The translations under genes were made by a program, and so were the position numbers. From the NCBI RefSeq assembly GCF_902489465.1, contig NZ_CABTZZ010000001.1:1-64000 (forward strand): 64,000 bases of DNA, given 5' to 3'. The notes beneath the pieces were generated by a model. It saw only the letters and a list, made by a program, of their open reading frames with translations, did not search any database and had not been told where the DNA came from. Below are positions 24,786 through 31,961 of the stretch, piece by piece. This DNA comes from an uncultured Varibaculum sp. GTDB taxonomy: Bacteria > Actinomycetota > Actinomycetes > Actinomycetales > Actinomycetaceae. Each line of letters starts with the position of its first letter. Within the stretch, counting starts at the first letter, position 1.

Positions 24786-26255
24786 ATGCTGACCTCGCAA
24801 CCTTTTGTTATTGTCATTTGTCTGGCAGCTGGTGGTCTACTACTTGCGTTGCCGCAGATGATTCGCAAGCCTGGACATTGGCTGCGCTCAGTTTTGGTGG
24901 TCTTATTGGTAGCTATCATCCAGGTAGTGGCAGTGGGACTGCTGGTTAATTTACCGATGCAGTACGTGTCTACCCCTGCTGAGTTGTGGCAGATGGTCAG
25001 CAATCAGCAAAACAGCACGGTAAGTATCAGCGATACCCAGCGGGGATCTAAAATAGCAGCCAAGGAATCTGGGAGAGCAGAGAAAGGTGCGTCCTCTTCC
25101 TCAGAAAAACTAAACCCCTTGACCTCACCGGCTTTGCCAGGGCAAGAAGCATGGATACCGCACTTTAAGCCCTTGTCGAAGGGGCGACAACTGACGGTTT
25201 TTTCTGGACCGAAGTCTGGGGTAAAAGAGCAGGTGATTGTGTGGACGCCACAGGGGTATGATCCTGACGACAAAACCACTACCTATAACGTTTTAGAGTT
25301 TATCCACGGTTATCCGGGATCTCCGGTATCAGTCGCCCTCGCCCTTGATTTTTCTTCCAACCTGCAAAAAGCAATCGATAAAGGAGAAATAGCTCCCACT
25401 ATCGTGGTTATTCCGGAAGGAAACGTTAATCGTGAAGCCCCTACCTGCGCTGATGTAAAAAACGGGGAGCAAACTGCCACCTGGCTCAGTTTTGATGTTC
25501 CCAAAATGGTGCGCTCTAGCTTCTCTAATGTATCCGATAAGCGAAAAGACTGGATGATCGCCGGCAATTCTTCCGGAGCTTATTGTAGTGCTCGCTTGGG
25601 TATGCTTTACGGAGATATTTTTGGAACTAGTGCGGTGCTTTCTGGTTACGATCAGCCGATTGTGGGATCTTGGGGAGGACGTAACGGTGTCACGTTCACC
25701 GCTAATACCCTGTCGTCTCTAGTGGGTAAACCCCGTAGCTGGCCCCTAAATATGTATGTTTTTGGGGCGCAACTAGATCGCGACTCTCTGCACCTAGCGA
25801 AAAATCTGTCCCGAGCCTCGTATCATGCCGGTGATCGGGTGGAACTAAAAATTACGGCAGAGGGCGGGCATAACTGGGCGACTTGGCGCGAGCAAATGCC
25901 AGAACTTTACCGCTGGTGGGAGCAGGTGCGAAATAGTGATACCTCTAAGGATGCGCAGCTTAAGGGTGCCGATTCGGCGCTGATTCCGGAAGCTTCCCCG
26001 GCACTATTTTCTCTTATGGGGTGGGGGAGCATAACAGTCGCCGCTGTGGTAGCTATCTTGGCTTTGGCGCTCGTGGTTCGCTTCGTGCCAAAGGTAATGG
26101 AAAAAGCGGCACGTGCGTCTTATCTGCGAGCATTGCTAGGGTGCGTAGCAGCAATGATGCTGGTAATACTGGCGGTAATGCTCCCTATAAACCGTTTAGG
26201 GGAGTTCTATAGCTCGCTGACAGAGATTGTGCAGACTATTACCGGGGCTATCTAG
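24786..26255 (+). CDS. Membrane-anchored esterase-family alpha/beta hydrolase
   Basis: A 489-residue protein with two to three N-terminal membrane segments (residues 5-70), a polar linker, an esterase domain (about 120-380) and two C-terminal membrane helices (about 405-480). The nucleophile elbow is GNSSGAYCS (near residue 261) and the catalytic histidine is in EGGHNWATWRE. This is the esterase D/antigen 85-like family (PF00756). The extracytoplasmic domain flanked by helices resembles actinobacterial proteins often annotated as mycolyltransferase-like esterases. The substrate is unknown, and mycolic acids are not expected in Actinomycetaceae. It follows ispH by 8 bases with GAGG upstream of ATG 24786. 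Confidence 0.82.
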   Translation: MLTSQPFVIVICLAAGGLLLALPQMIRKPGHWLRSVLVVLLVAIIQVVAVGLLVNLPMQYVSTPAELWQMVSNQQNSTVSISDTQRGSKIAAKESGRAEKGASSSSEKLNPLTSPALPGQEAWIPHFKPLSKGRQLTVFSGPKSGVKEQVIVWTPQGYDPDDKTTTYNVLEFIHGYPGSPVSVALALDFSSNLQKAIDKGEIAPTIVVIPEGNVNREAPTCADVKNGEQTATWLSFDVPKMVRSSFSNVSDKRKDWMIAGNSSGAYCSARLGMLYGDIFGTSAVLSGYDQPIVGSWGGRNGVTFTANTLSSLVGKPRSWPLNMYVFGAQLDRDSLHLAKNLSRASYHAGDRVELKITAEGGHNWATWREQMPELYRWWEQVRNSDTSKDAQLKGADSALIPEASPALFSLMGWGSITVAAVVAILALALVVRFVPKVMEKAARASYLRALLGCVAAMMLVILAVMLPINRLGEFYSSLTEIVQTITGAI

Positions 26256-26320
26256 CGGGGACAATATAGAAGGGCATCTAGCGGACGCCGTTTAGGGGAA
26301 AACCTAGCGGGGTTATGGTC
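26252..26320. repeat. CTAGCGG repeated at 26-bp intervals
   Basis: CTAGCGG begins at 26252, 26278 and 26304, exactly 26 bases apart, with partial similarity between the spacers (TATAGAAGG and TTTAGGGGA). It sits between the esterase stop and the ychF promoter and may be a decayed tandem repeat or a protein-binding array. Confidence 0.45.
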
Positions 26321-26369
26321 GGTAACTGAGTATTTTGCGGCTAGATTTCTTGGTGCTTTCGCCCTTCGA

Positions 26370-26375
26370 TAGGGT
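26370..26375 (+). promoter_or_regulatory. Leaderless -10 box of ychF
   Basis: TAGGGT lies 6 bases before GTG 26382. Confidence 0.55.
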
Positions 26376-26381
26376 AGAGAC

Positions 26382-27458
26382 GTGGCTTTAACAATTGGGA
26401 TTGCAGGATTACCTAACGTTGGTAAATCAACTTTGTTCAATGCGCTCACCCGCGCAACCGTGTTAGCAGCGAATTATCCGTTCGCGACTATTGACCCCAA
26501 TGTGGGGGTGGTGCCGCTGCCGGATCCGCGCCTGAAAAAACTAACCGAAATGTTTAATTCGGCGAAAACTGTGCCCGCCACGGTTTCTTTCGTAGATATT
26601 GCGGGAATCGTAAAGGGTGCCTCCCAAGGGGAAGGGCTCGGTAACCAGTTTTTGGCAAATATTCGGGAAGCTGACGCTATCTGCCAGGTAACTCGGGTAT
26701 TTAGCGACCCGGACGTGGTGCACGTAGACGGCAAGATTGATCCCGCCTCCGATATTGAAACTATTTCTACCGAACTGGTTCTCGCTGACCTGCAGACTCT
26801 AGAAAAAGCGGTTCCCCGCTTAGAAAAGGAAGTCCGAGGGCGCAAAACCGAACCGGAAGTACTGGCAGAAGTAAAGAAAGCCCAGGCGATTTTAGAGGAC
26901 GGAGCGCTGCTATCTGCCCACGATGAACTGGATAAAGCGCTGCTGAAAGAGTTCCAGCTGATGACTTTGAAGCCGTTCATCTATGTGTTCAATATGGACG
27001 CTGACCAGCTACTCGATGAGGGGCAACGCCAAGAATTAGAAAGTCTGGTAGCGCCAGCGAAAGCGATTTTCTTAGATGCCCAGTTTGAAGCGGACCTAGT
27101 GGAACTGGATGAAGAGGACGCGCGGGAAATGTTGGAGGAATCCGGGCAAAGCGAGTCCGGCCTCGACCAGTTAGCCCGGGTGGGTTTCGATACTTTGGGG
27201 TTGCAAACTTATTTGACGGCTGGGGAAAAAGAGTCTCGCGCCTGGACGATTCGTAAGGGCTGGACGGCTCCTCAAGCCGCCGGGGTAATTCACAGTGATT
27301 TCGAACGTGGATTCATTAAAGCCGAGATTATCGGGTTTGATGAGCTAGTGGAACTCGGGTCTATTCACGCTGCCCGGGAGGCCGGAAAACTGCGCCAAGA
27401 GGGCAAAGAATATGTAATGCAAGACGGCGACGTAGTCGAATTCAAATTTAACGTCTAG
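26382..27458 (+). CDS. ychF: Redox-regulated ATPase/GTPase YchF (Obg family)
   Basis: Obg-family P-loop NTPase of 358 residues that binds ribosomes and, in studied homologues, prefers ATP. The P-loop is GLPNVGKSTLF (residues 8-18), switch II is DIAGIVKGAS, and the changed G4 motif NMDAD replaces NKxD. A coiled-coil insert follows, and the C-terminal TGS domain ends AGKLRQEGKEYVMQDGDVVEF. The last seven codons including the stop are repeated exactly at 28081-28101, flanking a toxin-antitoxin module. Confidence 0.95.
   Translation: MALTIGIAGLPNVGKSTLFNALTRATVLAANYPFATIDPNVGVVPLPDPRLKKLTEMFNSAKTVPATVSFVDIAGIVKGASQGEGLGNQFLANIREADAICQVTRVFSDPDVVHVDGKIDPASDIETISTELVLADLQTLEKAVPRLEKEVRGRKTEPEVLAEVKKAQAILEDGALLSAHDELDKALLKEFQLMTLKPFIYVFNMDADQLLDEGQRQELESLVAPAKAIFLDAQFEADLVELDEEDAREMLEESGQSESGLDQLARVGFDTLGLQTYLTAGEKESRAWTIRKGWTAPQAAGVIHSDFERGFIKAEIIGFDELVELGSIHAAREAGKLRQEGKEYVMQDGDVVEFKFNV
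27438..27458. repeat. 21-bp direct repeat, copy 1 (end of ychF)
   Basis: The last seven codons of ychF (encoding EFKFNV and TAG) recur perfectly at 28081-28101, 643 bases away. Similarity stops sharply at both ends. Confidence 0.9.
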
Positions 27459-27523
27459 AGTCTGATGATTGATTTCTGTCCATTAGATGGGCACGTAGAC
27501 GCAACGTAGTTCATTCCTCGAGA

Positions 27524-27766
27524 CTAATCGAGCAGGCTGAGGTACTGTCTGCGTGCTTTCGTCGAATGGATGATCGTTTTGGTGCCGTCATCCCAGATGA
27601 GAATAACGATTTCGAGCAGTCTCATCGAGCCGTCGAACCCGAAGCGCAATTCCCGCTGAGGGTGATCTTCGTCGAGTGGAGCCTTAAAAACGCAGCCTGA
27701 TGTCGCCGCAGTGACTGAGTGTTCCGGATTGATGCCGTGTTTCGTGGCACTCCGACGTACATCCAT
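27524..27766 (-). CDS. Putative type II toxin (BrnT-like), 80 residues
   Basis: A small protein starting MDVRRSATKHGI, where KHGI and the hydrophobic core resemble BrnT/RelE-superfamily toxins. LRFGFDGSMRLLEIVILIWDDG and the final IHSTKARRQYLSLL are a common ending of small actinobacterial toxins paired with ribbon-helix-helix proteins. ATG 27766 lies 2 bases after the antitoxin stop, so the pair is translationally linked. A frame opening earlier (27817) runs inside the antitoxin gene and is unlikely to be used. Ribonuclease activity is inferred from the family only. Confidence 0.65.
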   Translation of the reverse strand: MDVRRSATKHGINPEHSVTAATSGCVFKAPLDEDHPQRELRFGFDGSMRLLEIVILIWDDGTKTIIHSTKARRQYLSLLD

Positions 27767-27768
27767 TT

Positions 27769-28014
27769 CTAGATGGCATTCTTTAATACTTCGCGGATTG
27801 CCTGAGACCTTGACCATCCGTTGGCAGCCGCATACTTGTCGAGATTCGAGATCTCACTGGGAGAAAGCCGAATGGAGATAACCTTCGCAGCCTCTTCGTT
27901 GCGAGGTTTCCTTCCTCTACGACGAAGCGTCTCTACGTCGTAGCCCTTTTCGGCTTCGGCTACCCATGCATCGATTTGCTCTTCGCAGACTGGTTGCCCG
28001 TTAATAGTTTTCAT
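27769..28014 (-). CDS. Ribbon-helix-helix (CopG-type) antitoxin
   Basis: An 81-residue protein. The C-terminal half, KVISIRLSPSEISNLDKYAAANGWSRSQAIREVLK, is a classical ribbon-helix-helix DNA-binding fold: one beta strand and two helices with a GWSRS turn. The N-terminal half (VCEEQIDAWVAEAEKGYDVE) is the segment seen in antitoxins of this kind. It should repress its own operon and neutralise the toxin encoded 2 bases downstream. ATG 28014 is preceded at 7 bases by TACAAT. The module lies between two copies of the ychF 3' end. Confidence 0.8.
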   Translation of the reverse strand: MKTINGQPVCEEQIDAWVAEAEKGYDVETLRRRGRKPRNEEAAKVISIRLSPSEISNLDKYAAANGWSRSQAIREVLKNAI

Positions 28015-28021
28015 GTCCGTA

Positions 28022-28027
28022 ATTGTA
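28022..28027 (-). promoter_or_regulatory. Leaderless -10 box of the RHH antitoxin
   Basis: TACAAT on the minus strand, 7 bases before ATG 28014. It lies in an imperfect palindrome, GTAATTGTAATAC, that may be the autoregulatory operator. Confidence 0.5.
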
Positions 28028-28080
28028 ATACGAAATAAAGGTAGAGGCTAGGGGGAGGTTATTTCTTTCGAAACCCCATT

Positions 28081-28101
28081 GAATTCAAATTTAACGTCTA
28101 G
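28081..28101. repeat. 21-bp direct repeat, copy 2
   Basis: Exact copy of the ychF 3' end (27438-27458), including the TAG. It immediately precedes the higBA control region. Confidence 0.9.
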
Positions 28102-28126
28102 CGTTAATAACGGAGTGCGTTATACT
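28102..28126 (+). promoter_or_regulatory. higBA promoter and likely HigA operator
   Basis: TATACT (28121-28126) lies 6 bases before the higB ATG. Upstream, CGTTA-A-TAACG (28102-28112) and TAACG-gagtg-CGTTA (28108-28122) form two overlapping palindromes that reach into the -10 box, as expected for antitoxin autoregulation. Confidence 0.6.
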
Positions 28127-28132
28127 GTTTAG

Positions 28133-28414
28133 ATGATTCGATCGTTCGGGGACAAAGAAACGGAGCGGCTGTGGAATCGGCAGCCGGTGCGTTCTATTGA
28201 CCCGCGAATACAGCGGACTGCGCTGCGTAAACTACGTCAAGTCGGCGCTGCAGCTTGCTTAGAAGATTTGCGGGTTCCACCGGGAAACCGGCTACAAGCG
28301 CTCCAGGGCGACCGGTCAGGACAATATAGCATCAGGATTAATGACCAGTGGAGGATATGTTTCGTATGGACGTCCTCCGGCCCCGAGGAGGTGGAGATCG
28401 TTGACTACCACTGA
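28133..28414 (+). CDS. higB: HigB-type toxin (RelE superfamily)
   Basis: A 93-residue toxin of the HigB/RelE family, expected to cleave mRNA on the ribosome. MIRSFGDKETERLWN is the standard opening, LEDLRVPPGNRLQALQGDR the centre, and YSIRINDQWRICFVW carries the basic and aromatic residues of the active face. As in other host-inhibition modules, the toxin gene comes first. It appears to be leaderless (TATACT 6 bases before ATG). The end overlaps higA by 14 bases. Confidence 0.9.
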   Translation: MIRSFGDKETERLWNRQPVRSIDPRIQRTALRKLRQVGAAACLEDLRVPPGNRLQALQGDRSGQYSIRINDQWRICFVWTSSGPEEVEIVDYH

Positions 28415-28703
28415 AAAGCTAAGCCCTATTCACCCCGGTGAAGTCCTCAGTGAAGACTTTCTTGCCGAAATGGATCTTAGCCAGAATAAACTAGCTGTCT
28501 CAATTGGGGTGCCACCCCGGCGCATCAATGAAATTGTGCACGGCAAAAGAGGCATAAGCGCGGACACCGCCCTGCGTCTTTCACGCTATTTTGGAACTTC
28601 TGCCGAGTTTTGGCTGAACCTACAAACCCGCTATGAGCTTGATCTTGCCATTGACCGTTCAGGATTCGAACTTGACCAGATAAAACCCCGGCAAGTGGCG
28701 TAG
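28401..28703 (+). CDS. higA: HigA-type antitoxin (XRE-family helix-turn-helix)
   Basis: A 100-residue antitoxin that binds HigB and represses the operon. IHPGEVLSEDFLAEMDLSQNKLA leads into an XRE helix-turn-helix (SIGVPPRRINEIVHGKRGIS), followed by DTALRLSRYFGTSAEFWLNLQ, the full HigA signature. The start is TTG 28401 inside the end of higB, with GAGGAGGTGGAG upstream. The longer open frame reaching back to 28341 lies inside higB. Confidence 0.9.
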   Translation: MTTTEKLSPIHPGEVLSEDFLAEMDLSQNKLAVSIGVPPRRINEIVHGKRGISADTALRLSRYFGTSAEFWLNLQTRYELDLAIDRSGFELDQIKPRQVA

Positions 28704-28881
28704 GAGTAATGAGGGAGTGCCCCTCTGCCTTGGTTGTATCCAGGAATTGCCGGACGATTTTTGTTACGCGCGCAACTACTGGTTATCTTTACTCAAGTTG
28801 CGCCAGATTGTTTTTGGTGCCGTAAAGCGTTTCAGGCGAGGCAAATCACCCGGTGAATTAATGGTTCGAGAGTAACAAGCC
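28704..28881. other. Intergenic stretch with no recognised gene
   Basis: Between higA and the 23-bp repeat array I see no coding sequence or clear terminator. Base composition shifts toward A+T from here into the DUF4143 gene. Confidence 0.4.
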
Positions 28882-28990
28882 CTGAAAAGTACACAATGAA
28901 TTTCCTGAAAAGTGCTCAATGAATTACTTGAAAAATGCTCATTAACTTCTCTGAAAAGTGTACAATGAATTACTTGAAAAGTGCTCAATG
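28882..28990. repeat. Five tandem 23-bp repeats upstream of the DUF4143 ATPase gene
   Basis: Units begin at 28882, 28905, 28928, 28951 and 28974, all exactly 23 bp apart. The consensus is about CTGAAAAGTGCTCAATGAAT plus three variable bases, and the last unit is truncated. The array ends 31 bases before the ATPase ATG. The even spacing (about two helical turns) suggests iteron-like binding of a protein along one DNA face. Confidence 0.85.
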
Positions 28991-29020
28991 CCCAGGTAGA
29001 CTTCTTTTAGAGGTGGGGTG

Positions 29021-30304
29021 ATGAGCTTAAAAAAACCGGGATATCGGTCAAGACTTATTGACGAAAAAATCGCAAGATACTTGGGTATCTTCGGAGCTGT
29101 CTGTATTGAGGGGCCGAAGTGGTGCGGAAAAACCTGGACAAGCTTGGCACACGCAAATAGCGTCAGTTATCTAACGGATCGAAGTCAGCGTGACCTGGCA
29201 ATGGTAGATCCCAAATATGTTTTTACTCATCAAAGTCCGCAATTGCTTGATGAATGGCAGATTGTTCCCGAGATTTGGGATGCGGTACGGCATGAGTGTG
29301 ACACGGATCGGGAAAAAGGGAAATTTCTCCTGACTGGTTCAACCGCTTTGAAAGTCAATGAAGGTCAGCACAAAGTATTCCACTCCGGGGTAGGAAGAAT
29401 AGTAACGCTGCGTATGCATCCTATGAGTCTGTATGAATCAGGTGATTCCACCGGAGAAGTATCCCTGTCTAGCCTATTGCAAGGAACGGTTGAAACGGGA
29501 TATGTGGGCGAAGTGAACCTGGAAAAACTTGCCCGCCTCATCGTTAGAGGGGGGTGGCCTGAAAACATTGACACGGCGGAGGAAGATTGTGCAGTTATTC
29601 CCGAGAGTTACATTGATTCTTTGGTAACTAAAGATATGCATGAAGGGGCAGGAAGGAAACGTAATCTGCACAAGATGCGTATGCTTTTACGTTCGCTTTC
29701 CAGGAATGAATCAACTTTAGTCGGAAACAAAACCCTGGTTAAAGATATCGAAGAATATGAAAACCAAGATGAGTTAATCGAAAGCCGTGCAACCATCGCA
29801 GATTACCTCAGCGTCCTCGATAGTTTATATCTGACTGCGAATCAAGAAGCCTTTAGTGTTAATTACCGCTCCTCGGCAAGAATTGGGAAAGCAGCGAAAA
29901 GGCATCTGGTGGATCCTTCCCTTTGTTGCGCAAGCCTAGGTCTGAGTGTTGAAAAACTGCTGCATGACCATGAGACTTTTGGACTACTATTTGAGGCACT
30001 CGTGGAACGGGATTTACGAATTTATGCCGACTATCACGGAGGGCATCTTTTCCATTTCCGCGACAATGTTTCTGGTGATGAAGTTGATGCCATCCTCGAA
30101 TTTAAGAATGGCGACTATGCGGCTTTTGAAATTAAATTAAGTGATGGCAGCATTAGTGACGCAATAACCAGCCTTACCCGCTTCTACCGCTACGCGAAAA
30201 AGAAACCGAAAGCGATGGGGATTATCGTTGGACACCTGCAAGCCGTAATGCAGGATAAAGAAACCGGAATCTACATACTTCCGGCCACCTCCCTCAAGCC
30301 TTAA
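29021..30304 (+). CDS. ATP-binding protein with AAA_14 and DUF4143 domains
   Basis: A 427-residue protein in two parts. The N-terminal AAA-type ATPase has a Walker A loop GPKWCGKT (residues 31-38) and a Walker B segment LLDEWQ (about 75-80), followed by FLLTGS, the sensor strand. The C-terminal DUF4143 part contains GDEVDAILEF (about 352-361) and FEIKLS (about 368-373), spaced like the D...ExK centre of PD-(D/E)XK nucleases. The family is patchy in bacteria, often lies in variable regions, and has no settled function. The coding bias is more A+T rich than its neighbours, suggesting transfer. I chose ATG 29021 behind AGAGGTGGGG. Confidence 0.85.
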   Translation: MSLKKPGYRSRLIDEKIARYLGIFGAVCIEGPKWCGKTWTSLAHANSVSYLTDRSQRDLAMVDPKYVFTHQSPQLLDEWQIVPEIWDAVRHECDTDREKGKFLLTGSTALKVNEGQHKVFHSGVGRIVTLRMHPMSLYESGDSTGEVSLSSLLQGTVETGYVGEVNLEKLARLIVRGGWPENIDTAEEDCAVIPESYIDSLVTKDMHEGAGRKRNLHKMRMLLRSLSRNESTLVGNKTLVKDIEEYENQDELIESRATIADYLSVLDSLYLTANQEAFSVNYRSSARIGKAAKRHLVDPSLCCASLGLSVEKLLHDHETFGLLFEALVERDLRIYADYHGGHLFHFRDNVSGDEVDAILEFKNGDYAAFEIKLSDGSISDAITSLTRFYRYAKKKPKAMGIIVGHLQAVMQDKETGIYILPATSLKP

Positions 30305-30436
30305 CAGTTCCGCATCCCCGCAGCAGCCAATGCACAGAGGTGGCAGGGGGAAATCCTTTAGCTCACGTGGGGGACAGCACTTAGAGGGGGTATCAGCTGC
30401 CTGAGTTAAATCCAGGTTCCGCTAACAGGGTTCTGA

Positions 30437-30724
30437 CTAGGCGATTTCCCCTATGATTACGTTCCATTGATGTACTTTGCGACTCGTAATGAAACCGGCC
30501 AGGAAAAAGGGATCCTCAGCTAAAGCATCCAGGGCGTTCTCGCCAGATTCAGCTTCCACCGCGATTAGCGCGCCGGGTTGGGAATCATTCACCCAAGAAC
30601 CCACCAGTTTCACAATGCCTTGATCGTGCAGGCCGCGCAGATGTGCGCGGTGTTCAGGGCGAACCTCATCCATTTTTGCGGCAGCTGCCGGGTCATAAAA
30701 GTATTCAATCGCGAATAACGCCAT
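30437..30724 (-). CDS. YciI family protein
   Basis: A 95-residue protein with the YCII fold (ferredoxin-like, dimeric). It starts MALFAIEYFYDP, and the conserved histidine lies in RPEHRAHLRGLHDQG (about residues 23-37), followed by GSWVNDSQPGALIAVE and DPFFLAGF. The His/Asp pair is thought to be catalytic, but no reaction is established for most members. ATG 30724 follows AGGAGTGATGATTT. It is divergent from xerD. Confidence 0.88.
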   Translation of the reverse strand: MALFAIEYFYDPAAAAKMDEVRPEHRAHLRGLHDQGIVKLVGSWVNDSQPGALIAVEAESGENALDALAEDPFFLAGFITSRKVHQWNVIIGEIA

Positions 30725-30836
30725 AAATCATCACTCCTAAAATCAACGATGCTTCTATTATTACTCTGGTGGCAAACTGCTGCCGGAAAACCGCTTTTGT
30801 CACAGGTGGCGCGCAAGTAAAAGTGGCTGCTCCCTC

Positions 30837-30842
30837 TAAAAT
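30837..30842 (+). promoter_or_regulatory. Leaderless -10 box of xerD
   Basis: TAAAAT lies 6 bases before ATG 30849. Confidence 0.55.
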
Positions 30843-30848
30843 AAAAAT

Positions 30849-31802
30849 ATGGATGAAATCGAGCAGGCGAGCGAAGCATATTTAGATCACCTGGCGATTG
30901 AACGGGGGCTATCAAACAATACTGTCGGCTCCTATCGGCGTGACCTGGCGCGTTACCACGAGTATCTAGCCGGTGCGGGTATTCATACCCTAGCCGAAAT
31001 CACCCCGGATACTTTGCGGGCATTCTTGCAGGCGGCCGCAGCCGGGGAAGACGGGAAAAACCCGCTAGCGGCATCTTCTATCGCCCGGCTCCTGGCCTCC
31101 CTGCGTGGATTCCACGGCTTTGCGCAAACCGAGCGCCTAAGTGGCACCGACCCCACCGAAAACCTAGAAAATCCCCGCTTAGCGCGCCCACTCCCCAAAG
31201 CGCTAACTATCACGCAAACCCGCGCTTTACTTGAAGCTTTTAATGGGGAGGATCCGGCTTCTTTGCGCTCGCGGGCACTTTTGGAAACCCTATATGCGTC
31301 GGGAGCTAGGGTGAGTGAAGTGTGTGCCCTCGATGTGGATGATTTAGGGATTCTAGCTGGGGGTGAGGCGGAAGCTTCAGAGGAAAATCCGATTACCCTG
31401 GTGACCGTAACCGGTAAAGGCAATAAGCAGCGCCTGGTGCCGCTAGGAGAATACGCGGTTAAGGCCTTAGAAGCCTATCTGGTGCGTGCCCGTCCGGGGC
31501 TAGCCCAAAAAGGGCGAGGTAGCTCCGCACTGTTTTTGAATCTGCGGGGAGGACGCTTATCGCGGCAAAGTGCCTGGAATATTATTCGCGAGGGCGCAGA
31601 AAAAGCGGGCATACAAACGGCGGTTTCCCCTCACAGCCTGCGGCATTCTTTTGCCACCCATATGTTAGAGGGCGGGGCGGACGTTAGGGTAGTGCAAGAG
31701 CTGCTCGGTCACGTGAACGTAACTACCACCCAGATTTATACCAAGGTAACCGCCACTTTGTTGCGCGAGGTGTATCAAGAAACCCACCCGCGTGCTCGCT
31801 AG
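30849..31802 (+). CDS. xerD: Site-specific tyrosine recombinase XerD
   Basis: Chromosome-dimer recombinase of 317 residues. The N-terminal core-binding domain begins AYLDHLAIERGLSNNTVGSYRRDL. The catalytic set is complete: Arg in ASGARVSEVCAL (about 151), Lys in TGKGNKQR, His and Arg in HSLRHSFATHML (about 260), His in LLGHVNVTTT (about 284) and the nucleophile Tyr in QIYTKV (about 296). Its position before parA-scpA-scpB is the conserved actinobacterial arrangement and favours XerD over XerC. A 106-nt structured repeat begins 53 bases after its stop. Confidence 0.93.
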   Translation: MDEIEQASEAYLDHLAIERGLSNNTVGSYRRDLARYHEYLAGAGIHTLAEITPDTLRAFLQAAAAGEDGKNPLAASSIARLLASLRGFHGFAQTERLSGTDPTENLENPRLARPLPKALTITQTRALLEAFNGEDPASLRSRALLETLYASGARVSEVCALDVDDLGILAGGEAEASEENPITLVTVTGKGNKQRLVPLGEYAVKALEAYLVRARPGLAQKGRGSSALFLNLRGGRLSRQSAWNIIREGAEKAGIQTAVSPHSLRHSFATHMLEGGADVRVVQELLGHVNVTTTQIYTKVTATLLREVYQETHPRAR

Positions 31803-31855
31803 TGATTGGTAACGGTTGCGGGGGTGCGGAGTCGCGCGCGTTGTGGTGCAGGGTA

Positions 31856-31961
31856 GTGCGGAGAAGATATTTTTCCTCCTGCCCAAAGTCTGGGAAATAC
31901 TGCGGTATTTCCCAGACTTTATGCCCACCGCACCTACTCGGATAAAATATCTTCCCCGCAC
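31856..31961 (+). repeat. 106-nt covarying double-stem element, copy A
   Basis: The outer stem (31856-31873 with 31944-31961) is 18 bp with one mismatch. The inner stem (31885-31900 with 31905-31920) is a perfect 16 bp with a TGCG loop. The unpaired strands are TCCTCCTGCCC (31874-31884) and a 23-base strand ending CCTACTCGGAT (31921-31943). Copy B at 47440-47545 has nearly the same loop strands but different stem sequences that still pair. I do not recognise the family; it could be a structured RNA, a terminator-like mRNA end or a palindromic DNA element. Confidence 0.85.

Noticed and set aside
28776..28988. Minus-strand frame giving a repeated STFQ-IHC-LF peptide
   Set aside because: The peptide repeat is only a translation of the 23-bp DNA tandem repeat; there is no ribosome site and no recognisable protein.
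28882..28990. CRISPR array
   Set aside because: The 23-bp units are directly adjacent with no unique spacers, and no cas genes are present.
31856..31961. Reading the 106-nt element as an ordinary Rho-independent terminator
   Set aside because: The inner stem is not followed by a T run, and the outer stem with conserved internal strands is not a terminator feature; termination could still be a side effect.
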